From Isoetes taiwanensis (Eukaryota; Streptophyta; Lycopodiopsida; Isoetales; Isoetaceae): DNA of 64,000 nucleotides. Below are positions 1 to 13,560 of this stretch, in pieces. The notes beneath the pieces were generated by a model, which was given only the letters and a program-made list of their open reading frames with translations, did no database searches and was not told the origin of the DNA. Both the position numbers and the translations under genes were made by a program. The stretch is taken from assembly GCA_021234155.1 (NCBI GenBank), contig JAJEKV010000016.1:18785501-18849500 (forward strand). Reading direction: 5' to 3'. Position 1 is the stretch's first letter. Each line of letters opens with the position of its first letter.

Positions 1-3000
1 TGCCTACGTATTGCTCAATATAGTTACGGGTTACCCAATTTTAGTTAGAATCCGCTCCAAAACCATAAGGTTTGTCATTATGACAATTCCCTTTTGTCTC
101 AAAAAAAAGACTATTTGATTACTATAATTTTATTTTAAATGTACCTTACATGTACTATTCTTTTCATTCTAGAGATTCCCTTCTTAGTTATTTAAACTTG
201 AATATTCCTACTAATCGACTGAAATATCGTAACAAGTTGGCCTGGACTTGTTAGATTACTTCTTTCTTTCGGTCGATTATTCTTTGGAGGTACTAGATTT
301 ATACATGGTCAACAATTATCCCAGTAATGATTCCTTCTTAGCCAGGTGATCAATCTCACCAAGTGATTTCAACAATACGCTGGATGTCCTGCTAACAATC
401 GTATAATTTTAGTCACCCTAGGCTTCCTTCCCAATCCTTGACGCTTTAGCTCAATATTGGGGCAATCCTTTCAAATGTAGAATATCCCAGAATGCCTTCA
501 ATACCAATATGGATGTTAACATCCGTGACATTTAACCTACTAGGCCCCATGGTCTTAGATTCCAGCCACAGGAAGCTCATCCACCAAGGCTCCGGCTTGA
601 AGTAGCAGCAGACGCTCTTCCGAGTCGCCGACACCCCTATTTCCCTCGACGCAAGTGGCTCCTCTTGGATGTAGAGAAGACTTGTTCGCTTAGAAGCCTC
701 CTTGGCCGGTCTTTGATGGTGTAGTTGGTCACTTGAAATCTTCCATGCCGCCAAAGTTTCTCCGGCGGTGGCGCCATGGAAAAGATCTTTCATCTTGAAC
801 TCTTTGTCTTGGCAAACAAAGGATCTAATTTATATCCTGGGATATTGTTTCCTCGACTCCATCGATAAGTCTCATACATCGAACCTCTTTGTCGCTATCA
901 TGTCTCAAGAGTGTTGAAGATGTTGATTGCTTCACCCCCCGCGAAATTGCCCTCGACATCTCTTCTCGCTTGATTTGTTACGCTTATGGAGGGAAGAAAT
1001 AACAAGGGAACTATATACGCAAAGCATATAGCTTACATAATTGCTACTCACTAATAGAGCTATTAAGTCCCCCTTGTACTTCCTCGCTCGAAGCCGCGCG
1101 ACTTCCATTCTTGGTAATGTCATCTGCGGTTCCTCCCTGCGCTAGCGGTGTCGACGATCTATATCCTCCTATTTGTAATGGCCACCGTGACCGGGTAACT
1201 TATTGATGTAATTGGGCCCTCCGATGTTTGCTCATGGCACAACACGCTTACATCACATTCTAACTAAAGGTGTGGCCGTCGTTGATGCTCGGCTACTTCC
1301 TGGGTCACCGATTCTGCTCTCTGGGTCAGAATCGTCTCCCTTCATGATACTCTGAAGCCATTTGAGGCCTCTTGATATCGCACGCCTTTCTTTGGCTATA
1401 CTCCCGGAGTTGTTCTCTTCCTCGCAGCTTGTTCTTTGAATCGCCGGACCTCGGGTTCACGCCCGCTGCGGTAAAGTCATCGGCTCGCCTTTGCCTCACC
1501 TGGGGCTGGTTCTCCATCGGCCTAATCTTCTCCTTGCCGATCCCTCGACACTGCTCGACGCTGTCACTTTCCTCGGCGTCAGCTCTTTGTCTTGGAGGCA
1601 CCGCGGTTTTGATTGTGCCCGCCGCTTTGATCCTCCCCGCTGTCTCTGGGGACTGTGGAAGAAGCCTGCTACAGTAACTTCTCCAAATTTTCCGCCTCCC
1701 TCGACCTTGTCCCTCTATCATGCCTGGCCTCTCCCAAGCAAAGCTTCATACTCTCCTCCCTCACCGCTATATCATTTTAATGATGGATCCTTTACATCAT
1801 GCCAGCTTGACCCTTTGAGTTGAAGAAGCACTACTTTAGATATACCTTGTCGCTCGTGTCGTAATGCTTCTATCTTGGGCGCTTGACGTGGCCGCATGTC
1901 TGAAGATGATCTTCTAATTCATCGTAGGAGTACCCGACGGCCATCACCTAGTTGTTAGCTGCATATCTCCTCGCCGCAGTTGCCTTCAGAAGTGCATCTC
2001 CATCTAATACACGTCATAGCATCACCCTATATTACCACAAGGTGGAATTATGGTTGTCGTAGATGTTGCTCTTTAGTTGGCTCCATTGATGCTCAGTCAT
2101 TCCTCCTTCCAGACTTGCCTTCCATTTTGATCTTGGGCTATAGTTGTGCTTCCTTGCTTCCTCCTTTGGTAGCTCAAGGAAGGAGCCTCATTCTAAGCCT
2201 AAACTGACATTATTCTAAACTCGTTTCTCCACTATATGTGAACACACGAGATATATACAATAGACATATACGCATTTACATTGGGATTTTAATTCATCCA
2301 CTTTTCTAAAACAACTACGGCGATCTACTTAAATGTTTATACCCTTAGGGCTTCCCTCCTTCATCGTGATTTGATCCTTCTGGGCTTTTGCCGCCCTCTT
2401 CTGCTCGTTGACTCGGATTCCTCGAGATGTCACATATTGTTGAGCTCATGTCTGGATCCAGCTCGCCAACTCTGCCAAGTGGAGTGCCTGGCTGAGCGCG
2501 GCCCTCAAAAAGTGATGGTCCTCCTCCTAATGTGCATGTCCGTCAGTGAATGTGCTGCGGATCAGCCAACGCCCCTATATGCGCAGTGTCATTGCAAGGT
2601 TGCCGATGTGCTGCGCCATTGCTCTATTGATCACCCGGCCGCTGCAAATGCAAGCGCTCTGGATGTCTCAAGCTTTTGAGGATCGTGGGTCGAGCAGGCG
2701 TGCATCACTATCTCCTCCTCAGGTTGAATTTCCGAGTGCGCCTCGCTGATTGGGCTTGGTTTCATTCCAGGTGCTCTCCCGGGTGGCTTGGAAGTGTGGC
2801 TATCTCCCATTGCACTCCACCCTAGCTTCTTCTCGCTGCCTTTGGCGGATTTGTACCGCCAAGGGTCGCTTCCTCCGGTCTCCTTGATCCTATCCATTCG
2901 AAGTCTCGCGACTCCTTTGGCCGACGTGGTAAAGTCGCCCTTCCTGTTTTTCTAGGTGTTTCGTCCTAATTCTTTGCTTGAGCGTAATATTCTCCTCCTG

Positions 3001-3930
3001 CCTTGCCCCTAATGCCGAGACAGCTTCAAGCCTGAGATGTTCCCCGATATGCCTCTCCCCTCATGGTCTCCTACCTTTTGAACCGATGAAAGTTCTCCCT
3101 GGCCGGGTGCAAGGGAGCCGAAGCTCGGCCCCGGGTCACTTTGAAAGCCGGTGGTTGCCTAGCTTGGTTGTTCCTTTTATGACGCTGTATGACATCTCGC
3201 TTGAGTCACTGGATCAGTGTCGGGTTGTCTTCCCTCCTCGGCTTTACACGCCTCCGTGTCGCCATGACTTCTCTCCTCGATGGAAGATTATGCCCTCTCG
3301 GCCCTAGCTCGTGGATGCTACTGTGGCATTGCTGCCTCTAACGCCTTTCCCCGCACCAGATTTTGTCAGCTTCGCATTCTTCCATTTGAAACTCATGTGC
3401 TGAATGTGAAGGCTGTAGGATCCCTTTTCCTGGATGTGAGCTCGTGGACGCAGTAGCCGAGAGGTTGACATCTAGAAGATTCATGCCATACCAAGAGCCT
3501 TCCCATTTGATGAAGATTGATGATAGGCCTGCAGGTCCTTGGGTTTCTACTCAAGTTGTCGCTTGAGGTGTTTGTCGCTGTGGTTTCCTCTCTTGGGTCT
3601 CCGCCTTTTCTACTTCTCTCCTTATCTCTGTCTACACTACTGACCTTTGATGTCTTCTAAGAAGTTGCGCCTCTAGCTCTTCTCAAGGGCTCCCTCGCCT
3701 CAGACTCTAAAGCAACACCAGATATTCTAGAGTCTAAGGGTCCACTTGAAGGGCCTCCCATTTTGGGCCCTATAAGCAAGCAAGATGGCTCGAGCAGCAT
3801 TAATGAGACATGTCTATAAATTCCAAGTCTATGGACATTAGGATGTGGTAAGGGTATGATCGTGAGGGTTAGTTTCTTCAAACCTCCACAGATGTTTGGA
3901 GGCATACCCCAAGGTCCTATCAAAGTTGGT
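1..3930. other. Region without a recognisable gene
   Basis: No reading frame here carries a motif I recognise. The frames are short and C/T-rich on the plus strand. One minus-strand frame (1326-1721, about 130 residues) is basic and Arg/Lys/Glu-rich, and another (446-793) is about 115 residues. They may be remains of a gag-like or other transposon ORF, but no zinc knuckle, protease, reverse transcriptase or integrase motif is visible. I annotate no coding sequence. Confidence 0.5.
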
Positions 3931-4439
3931 TTGGGGGGAGTCCAGCCTCTACACGTGGGAGTGGCTTCGCGCCTCTAGACCTTGTGCCCTTTCTCTAGGT
4001 ATCCCGCAATAGGAGTGAATGTGTCATATAGTCAAACTCCATAGAAGGACACAAAATTAGGGTCAATGTTTATGCTTTGGCATGAGCAGCAGGTGATGTA
4101 CCAACGCTTGGACTCTGTTTCTATGTCGAGGTTTAGATGACTAGAACAAAGGGTGTTCTTGGGCACTCCCACCTTGGGAGTAAGGCATCAGCTTTGGAGC
4201 CCAGAGCAATACTCTAGAGGTACTCAATGGGGTATGCTTCATTTACAAACAAACCACAGCTTTGGAAAACAACAATTCAAGGGTTTAAGCAATTTTGGTC
4301 ATTTTGAGCTGTGTTTGACATTTCTAGCCTAATTTGAGGTCATAAATGGATTCCAGGCTGTCTAACGGGGTCCTATTGCAACAACAATTTCAGCATTTGA
4401 GCTCTGTGAGTCTGCTATGGGTTTGGAAAATCCTGACGC

Positions 4440-5516
4440 CTCTAAGAGCTGTGGGTGTTAGGTTGGGACCTAAGTGACACTTCCGGGCGCACTTTGGAGG
4501 TGTTGGCCTATCTCAGCCTAATGGATGCCAAGAACCAATGGCGTAAATTTCTATTAATTTTCTTCCCAAATGCAAGTTTCTTTGTTTATTTACGCTTGGA
4601 GCAAGTAGGCTAATCAAGGGCCCGGGCTATCGGATCACTCTAAGAGTGCAGGTCGAGGAGGGGTTAGGTTGGACCTAACTATGCTCCCGCACACTCTCGG
4701 AGGTGTTGGGCCAAATGCCACGCTTGCTCCAGATCTAATAATTGCATCTAATGAAATACATTTTTAAACGACTATATATCTTATTATTCAAAATTTTCAT
4801 ACACTACATATAAGCCCCGCCGCCATGTTGCCTTGTGTTCTATCGACCAGTCTCCTCTTGATGTAATTTCGGGCCAAATTTCATGTCTTCGTCTTTTATG
4901 CGGGAGCATGCACGCCTAACGAGTCTTCAAAGTGTTGCACTCCACTCCATCTCCTTTGCTTAATTCTCTTAGGTTTGTTGATGAAATCCCTTCATATCCT
5001 CGAATCAAGCCAGGTCTTCTTCAACTATTTTCTTTCAACCCTTCTACATGCGCGCTGAGGACGGTGTTAGGGTCCGTGACCTAACTATGCCTCGGGCGCA
5101 CCCTTTTTATGTGCTGTCCCTTCTAAACTTATCCACCTACACAATTTAACGCGCTTACCACTAATTCAAGCATTTTAAGCAAGATTCTATTATTAATTCT
5201 TTTACCATTTGAGTAAGTTAGTTATGATCATTTTGAGGTCACTTTAGGGGATCTCTAAGAGTGCTGAGAGGGGGTTAGGTCGGACCTAACTATGCTCAAG
5301 CACCTTTGGAGGCATTGTTCGCATGGTTTGTACCTCTAATGTTTTCGATGTTTTAACATATAAATCTAGCTATTTCCGCTTTTGGATTGGGATTTTACTC
5401 CTTTATTTTATCATTTGGAGTCTTGGCTAAGTTCTAGGGTTCGTGAGGGTGATCTTTCACTCTAAGAGTGCTGAGACCCATTAGAACCGACCTAACATGC
5501 CCCGTGCACTCTGAGG
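4440..5516. repeat. ~206-bp-period repeat with a hairpin-forming core
   Basis: Five units share a 60-70 bp core built as nested inverted repeats. The outer arms resemble CTCTAAGAGTGC and GCACTCTCGGAGG, and the inner arms are TTAGGT and ACCTAA around a 2-3 base centre. Inner palindromes start at 4458, 4664, 5067, 5275 and 5481, giving intervals of 206, 403, 208 and 206 bp, so one unit appears to have lost its core. The spacer DNA between cores is diverged. This could be an old tandem satellite with only the hairpin conserved, or a repeat inside a decayed LTR or untranslated region. Confidence 0.7.
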
Positions 5517-5719
5517 TATCTACCAAAGTGCCTCAAACTTCTAGTAGGCTCCTCTTAAGCGCTTTTCGCTATTCTGCTTGTTCTATCTTACCTATATTCT
5601 CTAATTATCCTAACTGTATAATTACTTAACTCTACCCCTCGAAAAATTTCCCGCTACTCGAGGTTTGTGCTCGCTTTTACCTCCAAGACCTAATGTCTAG
5701 ATGAGTTAGTTCCTATAGG

Positions 5720-6308
5720 TGCTTGGGGGTCCGGTTCGAACTCCCCGCAAGACAAATCTGTGGAGGACCCGCGGGATCTAATAGGAGAATCGTAAATTAT
5801 GTCAGACGGATTTGCAAGAAGAGAACAAGAAGAAGAAAACAGAACAAAAGAGAACAATGAGAGGAAATGATAAGCCCTTGATATCATGATGAATATACAT
5901 GAGGTTCGAATTCGAGAGAAGACTCAAAAGAGACAAGACTCAAAACTCATCTAAAAACATGTGCTAGCTCTACCATAAATATAGTACAAATGGCCTTTGG
6001 GCCCAATATACACTCGACCGATCTCTGGCAAGTCAATTCTCGGCGAGGCCCGCTTTGCAGAATGCCATGCGCTCTTGAAAGCCTGAAATCATCGGTACCG
6101 ACGCTGGCTGCGATGTGTCAGCTACTCTGTCCTGAAGCCGCCTCTTATCGGGACTTCCGGACGCAGCTTTGACCGCTGCGGGTTTCGGGTCGCTTGGTCT
6201 GGGCCGGGCTTTGTCGACCGAATCTAATACCGGGTTGTGGATCCTGGCCTTGACTTGGTCCGGAATCGCATGAATAGTCCCGGCATCAGAGGCACACGGG
6301 GACTAACA
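5720..6308 (-). repeat. Probable 3' LTR of a degraded minus-strand LTR element
   Basis: The right end at 6308 reads, on the minus strand, as a purine-rich tract (GGTGGGGAG) followed by TGTTAG, the usual polypurine tract/LTR junction. The left part (5720-5950) is similar to 11980-12165: both start near TGCT, share a TCGAACTCC-type stretch, then a GCAAGA...GAAGAAGAAAAC region, and end near GACAAGACT. Beyond that point the two copies do not match, so the LTR assignment is moderate. Length would be about 590 bp. Confidence 0.5.
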
Positions 6309-9300
6309 CTCCCCACCAAATGCACACTCACCAAGAAAAGGAGGAAGTAAGCCCGGAGGGGAAACCAAGAAGGCCTCAGTGATCCTCACGGAATGAGGTT
6401 CTGGCCATTATGGTAATGAGCAATGAGGTCCTCGGGCGGTTTGAAGAGCATCGGGGGTGCTGGAGCCCAAGGGCGTGATGGGCCTCAATGAGGAAGTGAG
6501 AGCGCACCATGTCTTCTAGGGCAACATGGGGTCCCAAGGAACAAACCGGCACTCCATGAGAAGGCAACTGAGACCGGAAGGCACCGACACTGCATTCTGA
6601 TTGGCAGCTGGAAAGATTGGACGGCCGATTTAAAGAGCTGAGGGATGCATTTGAGAGCAAAGATGTAAACCAACTTTGACGGACGGAAGGGTCGGGTCCG
6701 TGAGGTGGGCAGATTCGTGAAGAAGGTGTCAAGACCATGCAAGGCAGCCAGTCTTTGCCAACCACGCCATTACCGATATAAATCCAATTTTCGAGTGTCC
6801 AGCGGCATTATCCTCCCAATTTGAGCGCCTCGACAAATCTGGGGATCCCACCGAGATCCGCCGAGATCCTCGAGGCTGAGTCGACCATGCGTGGCTATCC
6901 GTGACCTTCGGTCCAAAAGGGGAGACGCCAAATGTAAGAGAGGAACCATGGGCGGAGGGACTCCTAAGGAAGCATATGGAGAGGGAAGCATGCCCAGGTT
7001 CGTGGGTTGCAGAGCGCCATGTCCTAAATGTTTGAACAAGATTCTCGATCCGTGAGCACCACACCAATGGTCCCATTCTCAAGTAGAGAGTAATTGATAG
7101 ACAGGGAGGATTGACCCAACCCGGGGATGGTCTTGCTTTCCGTAAGGCCACGAAGTTGATTGTAGCCTCCCAAGTGTCGATATAACCGGGGCAAACTCAA
7201 GATCATCGTGGTGCGCCTTTTTGTTTAACCGCTCCAACGTTTCAACCTACCACAGAGGTAAGGCCGAGCCGCCTGCATGTACCCTCGCTCAAAAGTCCGA
7301 GACCGAAAAGCAGATCCTTGAAATATTTGTTGGTTGTTGATAACAACCAAGCAAAGCATTGAGTTGCAAAAACACGATGGGCCTCATCCTGAATTTATCA
7401 TGGAGATCCGCCAGTAGAAGTCATGAAAACATAGGCCATAGGCCTAAACAACACTGAAAAGTGACCACCGGATCTTCGTATGAGCTGATCAAAGACTAAG
7501 AGTGCACAAATAAACCCCTTTGTCTTCTATAGAAAGATCCTGGGCCAGATTCGAAGGAAGTCCAAACTTTTTGAGTGGCCGTGATGAAAGCATAGAACAT
7601 TGCCGCCGGGCCACCACATAGTCAAGATAATGGAAGGAAAAGGAAGTCCACCGGGATGTTTGTAGCAATGTCAATATATCCCTCCATGTTTGTTTTGGGC
7701 TTTCTTCAGATTGAACTGCTTACCGGAGCTGGTGTTCAAGGTCACGGATCTGATTCTCCTTCTTTCTAACAAAAGACGGATCGATCACGGACCCGCTACC
7801 GTGAAGCGTGTGGCATGAAGAGGATTGCCCGAGTATTGAGGCTAAGCGCAATAATCCGCGCCATCGATGACCTTTGTTTCGGAGCCCCAAAGCCGAGTCC
7901 GGAGGGTTTTTAACCGATTGGTCACGTTGGAAAGCCGAAGCCAAGGGAGATGAGTCGAAGGCCACGCAAAGAGAGGTTTTGAACTTGAGGTCAGAATTGT
8001 CGCCAAAGCTCGAAAGTACAAGGTGTCTAGCTTAGCAATGTTTTTCTCCTTGTCACCCGTGAGGGTATCTTTGGACTTGTTTTTGTTCCAATAGGTCCTG
8101 AATTTTGATTTGAGCCGAGCTCGCCGATCCGCAAAGTAGGCCGGTCCCTGACCCTCGAAAGCACTTTTAGATCTACACGGGCCCTGTAATAGAGCCGCTT
8201 TTCTTTGAAGTTTTCCAAAGTTTGAACATGGGTTGGGCCTTTGAAGGTCTCTTTGAAAGCATCTAAGCTCTGTGGACGCCCAACACCATTCATGAGAGCC
8301 TCCCCAGGATGCTTAGTAGTCGCATGGCGCCGCTTTGAACATCTTGGCCGGAATTTGTACAGGAGCTGCCGAGGATGTGGAGGTGCAGGGCCCCGTGGGT
8401 CGCCCTTTGTCCGAGATTGTTGAGAGGCATGAAGGGAATGGGAAGGCGTGGCTTCGCAGAGGAGGAAGAGGATACAGAACACGCGTGGTCCGTGTTGAAC
8501 ATGATCGGGAAGTCCGGCGTGAAGGTACCAAGGTTTGACCGGGAATGCAGAGAGACGAAAGTGGAGGTAGGGAAGCGGAAGGGCTCTACAAGAACAGAAG
8601 ATAATGACTTAATGAGGGTCAAGATGGCCACCCACCGGAAATTCCCTGTGAGACAGAGGAGGGGGTAGCTCAATGCCTACTTCTTGAAGAAGACCAGAGA
8701 ATAAAGTCGAGGCCAATCGACATGCGATTGAGTGAAATGGCGCTGATGACCATATTATAGAACGGCTTATTAATATGGGTGTTCTGATGGAATAATTAAG
8801 CAATTTGCCACGTAAACTTCACAAAAGTGTCATGTGACTTTTGCAATATTGGTGAGGCGAAGGCCGGTTAGCTTGATAAGGGTGAGCACCGAATCAATAA
8901 TGACGCCCATGTCCCGTGAAGCAGCCCAAGAGACGGGTTTTGCAAAGGAATACGGAATACCTCGTAAATCAAATGCCGAGTAAGTAAATGGTGGTGCCAT
9001 CGACCAATCGTAGAAAGCAAATCCTTCTGGCCGTTGGACCATATGAGCGCGAAACCGCTTCACACTGTTCGGATTTGGGGGTCGGAGCCCATTTGGCGCA
9101 GAATTGCGAAAGCTTGTATGCTCATGATTTCTCCGACTCGACCAAGAAGGCCTCGCGAAAGGTGGGGCCGAAGGACACAAACCGAAAAGAGCCGCGCATC
9201 CCTTTGGAGCGTAAGCCTTGAAGGGTAGGTAATCGGTGCCTACGCATGCATAAGAGCGTCGAACAAGGAACCGCGGTGGCTGGGCGAGAGCAGAGAATGT

Positions 9301-11979
9301 AGGTGCGTGATAGACTAAAAGGTTTTAGGGCGCTGAAGCGTAGGTGAAGGGGGATGAGGGCTAACCTTCAACCGCTGATGATGCCGTGCATGGCTGTGAT
9401 GCGGCGGGTGATTGAAAGGCAAAATTTGGCTAAGTCCCCAAATGGTAAAGGGAGAAGGAATGAGACCAGAGAAGATGAGTGACAAACGGGCTAAAGGGAG
9501 AATGAATGCGTTCGACGGGCGTGAAAAGAAAGAATGTCATTTAATGCCGGGCAACTGGAAGTGGGATATCATTAAAACGAAGGTGTCAAGGTACCATGGC
9601 TAGATATGCTACGGAGAAAAGATTCTCCATATAGAAAAATATTTCTGCATTGCAAAACCACGCTGGTGAATTTTCCGATTATCCATCGTCGACAGGAGTT
9701 CCTACATATATAAGAGAAAGAGGGTTGAAGCCGGTGACACCCGATGGCGCCAAAGATGTCCGCCAATGGATTGCATGACAAATGCACTATGCCTCCAACC
9801 GCCTTTGAGTGGATTACTTGTAAAATGGACTGCTCGACCTTCGGCGGTGCCACAATCGTGGCATTGCCATGGAGGCAGGTGCCAAGATGGCTGAAAGCAT
9901 GCCGATCCCCACACCAACGGATGGAGGTGGGACTCGCGACCGCTACTGGGACCCCGAGAACAACTGTACACATCCTTCGTGAGACACTTTGCCCGAACCT
10001 GCATGAGTAGAAAAATTCTTTGGCGGACTTAGTAGACAGGGCATGAGTTGCTCCAAGTCGTAAAAAGTGAACTTTTTTCTTCTTCAAGGGAATGGTGTCG
10101 CCCACATTTTGTAAAAAATTCCACCTAGGGAATAATGGCCAGCTAGTCACTTAGTCTGGTGTTTGCGTTTGGAAACCAAATCATCCAACGGGTAAGGATT
10201 GGAGGATTAAGTTGTAAAAAATTGTTTGAGCTTGTTGATCCATATGAGGTTGATGGGTAATGGAGTTCCATGATAACTGGATTGCTGAAAACGTCCAGGT
10301 GGCTCCCCAAGAATTTGATAAGGGCCAAGCCATCGAACTTTAGCTTATCCGGTAAATTTTTTGTACCGAGAATCGAAAAGAATGGTCCAAATAAGCTTTG
10401 AATGTTTTTGTCTTAAGTCTTTGTCATGCAATGAGGACACGCGGGTGGTCCATGAAGAACACGAACAAAGGATAACGCCTAAAGTTAGAAGGATGCTTAA
10501 TTGATAAACCCTTTCTTTGAGGGGTCCCCCTGTTGCCTTTGATTATGGGATAGAGTTGATTGAAAAGCAGAGTTGGGAGAATGTAAAAGGCATTGAGAGT
10601 TGTTTGACTTGATAAACCAATTTGAATCCGGAGGATGAGTGGCGCAGTCACTCTTCCGCGGGGGCAAGTATTGCACATGTTGCAAAGAACAATGTGAGGC
10701 GCCATTGGTAGAGTTGCAGAAGGCCACAAATGGCCTTGAGAATTTGACCGTAGTTTTGTTGGTGCATCCGCCAAACCATTCGGTTGAGGATAGTAAGGTG
10801 TGCCTCAGATGAACCATGACTGGTGGAACAAGGGAGTCCCCCCTTGATGGTATGATTGATAAATCGGAGGGATTTATGATTGACAAGATCGCATAGCCCG
10901 CCCAAAAGTGATCTGGCTGATAGATATTCACCATGAGGCTGGATACCGAGGAAGTCCTTGGAGAAACCGCACCAAGATCCGCCTTGCGGGGTACTCCGAG
11001 AGTTTGTCGAGCGTAATGTGAAGACGACCGCAAAATCCCGCCAATTCGCGGGGGCTCTTGTGGAAGGTCATTGAGTTGCTTGAGATGAAGTTGATCATCA
11101 TCCGGTGGTCCCATAGTGAGAAAGAAAAAGCAGCCTCATTTCCAATCAACTTTTCCAAAGGGCTTTTGTTGACATGAGCCATTGATGGTGAGAGCCAATG
11201 CCAGGTGGTGGAAAAAGATGGGAATTTCGCATTGAGGTGTGCATGACCATTCGGAGATACGAGCTCCCCAAATTTTCCATGTGGGCCCCGGCACTTTGGT
11301 CTAAGGGTTTGCCTTCGTGGTTGCCAAAGGTGGGATAAGTCGCCTTTAAGGGTCCGGAAGCGTAGAGGTGGAAAGTGCTTGGCCGGACAGAACCGATAGG
11401 GATTATATATTGAGGTGGAGTTGGTGGCGGCATGGTGCCCCGGACAATCCGATGACGGGTGACCGCGGGAGGGGAAGGTGCCCGGTTATTGGTTTTGAGG
11501 CTCCGTAATAAATAGGAAGAGCGCGGGAAATGTAGGGAAGCGGGAAATTCCCGAGGCTTAAAAGAGACATGTGGATATCCCCGCCTCAAATCTCTGGAGA
11601 CATGGTTGTGAAGGCGCAGGCGCATGGGCCGTAAGAATGATGGATGGTGGCATGTTCGGGTATGAAAGTAAGGTCAGAAGGTGGACGAGGGCTCCTTCGA
11701 GCATAATGATGATGCGATCGAGGCCGTGGAGCAAATGTTTGCACGCTTGAGGTGGGGAATTCTGACGAGACATAATACGAGGGGTGGGTGGCTCGACCGA
11801 GCCCCAGACCTAATGGCCTCCCTCAATGTCATGCTGCATCCATACATATCATGAACAACTTCCCGCCGATGACGCTTCCGCCAGACGCCGCCCGAAAGAA
11901 GTTCTTCAGCGCAGCTCTCTAATCGCATTACGGCCATTGCAGAAGAAAGCGAGTTTAATCGCACCCGCAGTCGCATGCA
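6309..11979 (-). mobile_element. Internal region of a degraded LTR retroelement
   Basis: The region lies between the two LTR-like segments and has many short, overlapping minus-strand frames, as expected for coding DNA broken by indels. One patch near 10700-10840 read across frames gives TPYYPQPNG followed by TNKTTVK-like residues, which resembles the Ty3/gypsy integrase signature (YYPQANGQ...TNK). I could not find a convincing reverse transcriptase or protease, so the superfamily stays uncertain. The frames at 7.0-9.2 kb and 9.57-10.15 kb have no recognisable product. Confidence 0.4.
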
Positions 11980-12170
11980 TGCTACTGGGGTCTGGCTCGA
12001 ACTCCTCGCAAGACAGCCCTCTCGCGGAGGACCCGTGGATCTAACAGAGAATCCTGGCGTCAATGATTTGCAAGAAGAGAAACAAAGAAGAAGAAAACGG
12101 CAATGCGAACAACAGAGGAAAATGAGCTCGCAATTGAGAAGACCAAAAAAGAGACAAGACTAACCTGACT
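11980..12170 (-). repeat. Partial copy of the 5720-6308 LTR
   Basis: This stretch matches 5720-5950 in order and orientation (TCGAACTCC, GCAAGAC, GAGGACCCG, GAAGAAGAAAAC, GACAAGACT). The match stops at about 12165, so this LTR is truncated or its upstream half has diverged. No clear tRNA primer-binding complement lies next to its left edge, which weakens the assignment. Confidence 0.5.
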
Positions 12171-12479
12171 GATTTATCGATATGATCAGATCGATTCGCA
12201 TGATTTGGCGATGTCGTTTGATAATGTTTTGAAATGGAATCGATAACGATAAGCGGATTTGATTACCGCCGCCGCTGATAATGCCATCGGTTTGTCGTTA
12301 AGTTCGTCGGTTTTACCGACTTTCCGGCCGTAATTCCTGCCTGACTTTACCGTGATGAATATTCGTCAATATTAATTTTCGACATAGGGACCACCACCGG
12401 ATTCGGATGGACTGGCCATTGGCATCGGTCGCGTCAACACCATTAACGGATTGATTGAGAGAAATCACGGGTCGCTGCA

Positions 12480-13560
12480 GTCCACCCATCCTCCCTCGGC
12501 CACTTCTGCGCATAGGCCCATTGAGCTCCCACCGCAGGCCTCGCCGCGTGAATAGCCGCAGGGGCTAATGCTACCGGGTTGCATCTCTCACTTCGAGGAG
12601 GCAGGAGGGGATCACCCTCCGTAAGGTTCATGCCAATCACAAAGAAGCTTAGAGAGCCACGTACCAGATTCGACTTCAACTCACCGAAGGTGACGCGATC
12701 ACCCCACGAAAGTGTCGGAGCCCATGCCTGCCTCGCGACGTAGTGAGCGCCATTAGGCCTGCCAGTTCCCCCGCCAAGCATAGCCAAATGATCAACCGCG
12801 GATTAGACATGCCCTCCTTGTCACCGGCCTAGCTCCGGCCACCCAATGTACCAGCGGGTTTATGCACGCCGCGACACTGGGAATTAATGGGCTAAAACTA
12901 GATCATACAACTACTTGGCCTGGCCCCTACCCCTTCCCAATACACAAGAGTGGCATAGAATGTCAAAACATCATCACAACAATCGAAAAATAATAGAATA
13001 CATCTATTCTAATCTACCTAATCATACGTGGTTAGGTTCCTTGTTGTCTATCGTTTTAGGTCAACCCTAGGGCCTATAGCTAAGAATGGATGCTAAACCT
13101 ACCGAAGATAACCGGATAATCCTCGGATCTACCTATTGGAATCAACCACCCACCCGGCATCTCTATCGGGCTCCCCACCTCCAAAGTCCATGTCGCCATC
13201 TCGGTCCGCGGATCTTGATCGAAATGCAACCCGGGAGAGATCCAACTTCTATGCTCCTTCAAAGCGGAAATGCATCCCTTCACGTCTAATCCGGTGACTC
13301 CGTGGGGTCGGTGAACCCAAAGGGTTTCCCTTTTAGGGTTTATGCCCCTTTATCCCCAATGCACTTAGGGCTGGTCCCTTTGGTCAATGGGTCACTGGTG
13401 CAAAGGGATTATATTCATGTTGCCAACATGTGCAATATAATGGTTCACAAGGTCGCATCTCTAGGGTACTACCTCACTTGCCGCCAGGCCATGTCGCCTG
13501 AAGCCCATAAATGCGCGGTCGCGATAATATACGATTCATACCGTATGCTGCGCCGGAACG
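12480..13560 (-). repeat. Partial LTR of the H3-carrying retrotransposon family
   Basis: This segment shares ordered landmarks with the LTRs of elements A and B: a GAATAGCCG...GGGCTA...CCGGGTTGCATCTC block, GGGGATCACCCTCC, then CCCCTTCCCAATACACAAGAG, then GGTTAGGTTCCTTG, then a GGGTTTCCCTTTTAGGGTTT block. It is closest to the left LTR of element B. No matching partner LTR or histone-fold sequence lies next to it, so it is a solo or truncated LTR. A 143-residue plus-strand frame (13302-13733) overlaps its end; I see no homology in it and treat it as chance. Confidence 0.65.

Noticed and set aside
7024-7206. Minus-strand frames at 6.4-7.2 kb as a copia RNase H
   Set aside because: I looked for the copia RNase H and RT signatures in all three minus frames and found none convincing.
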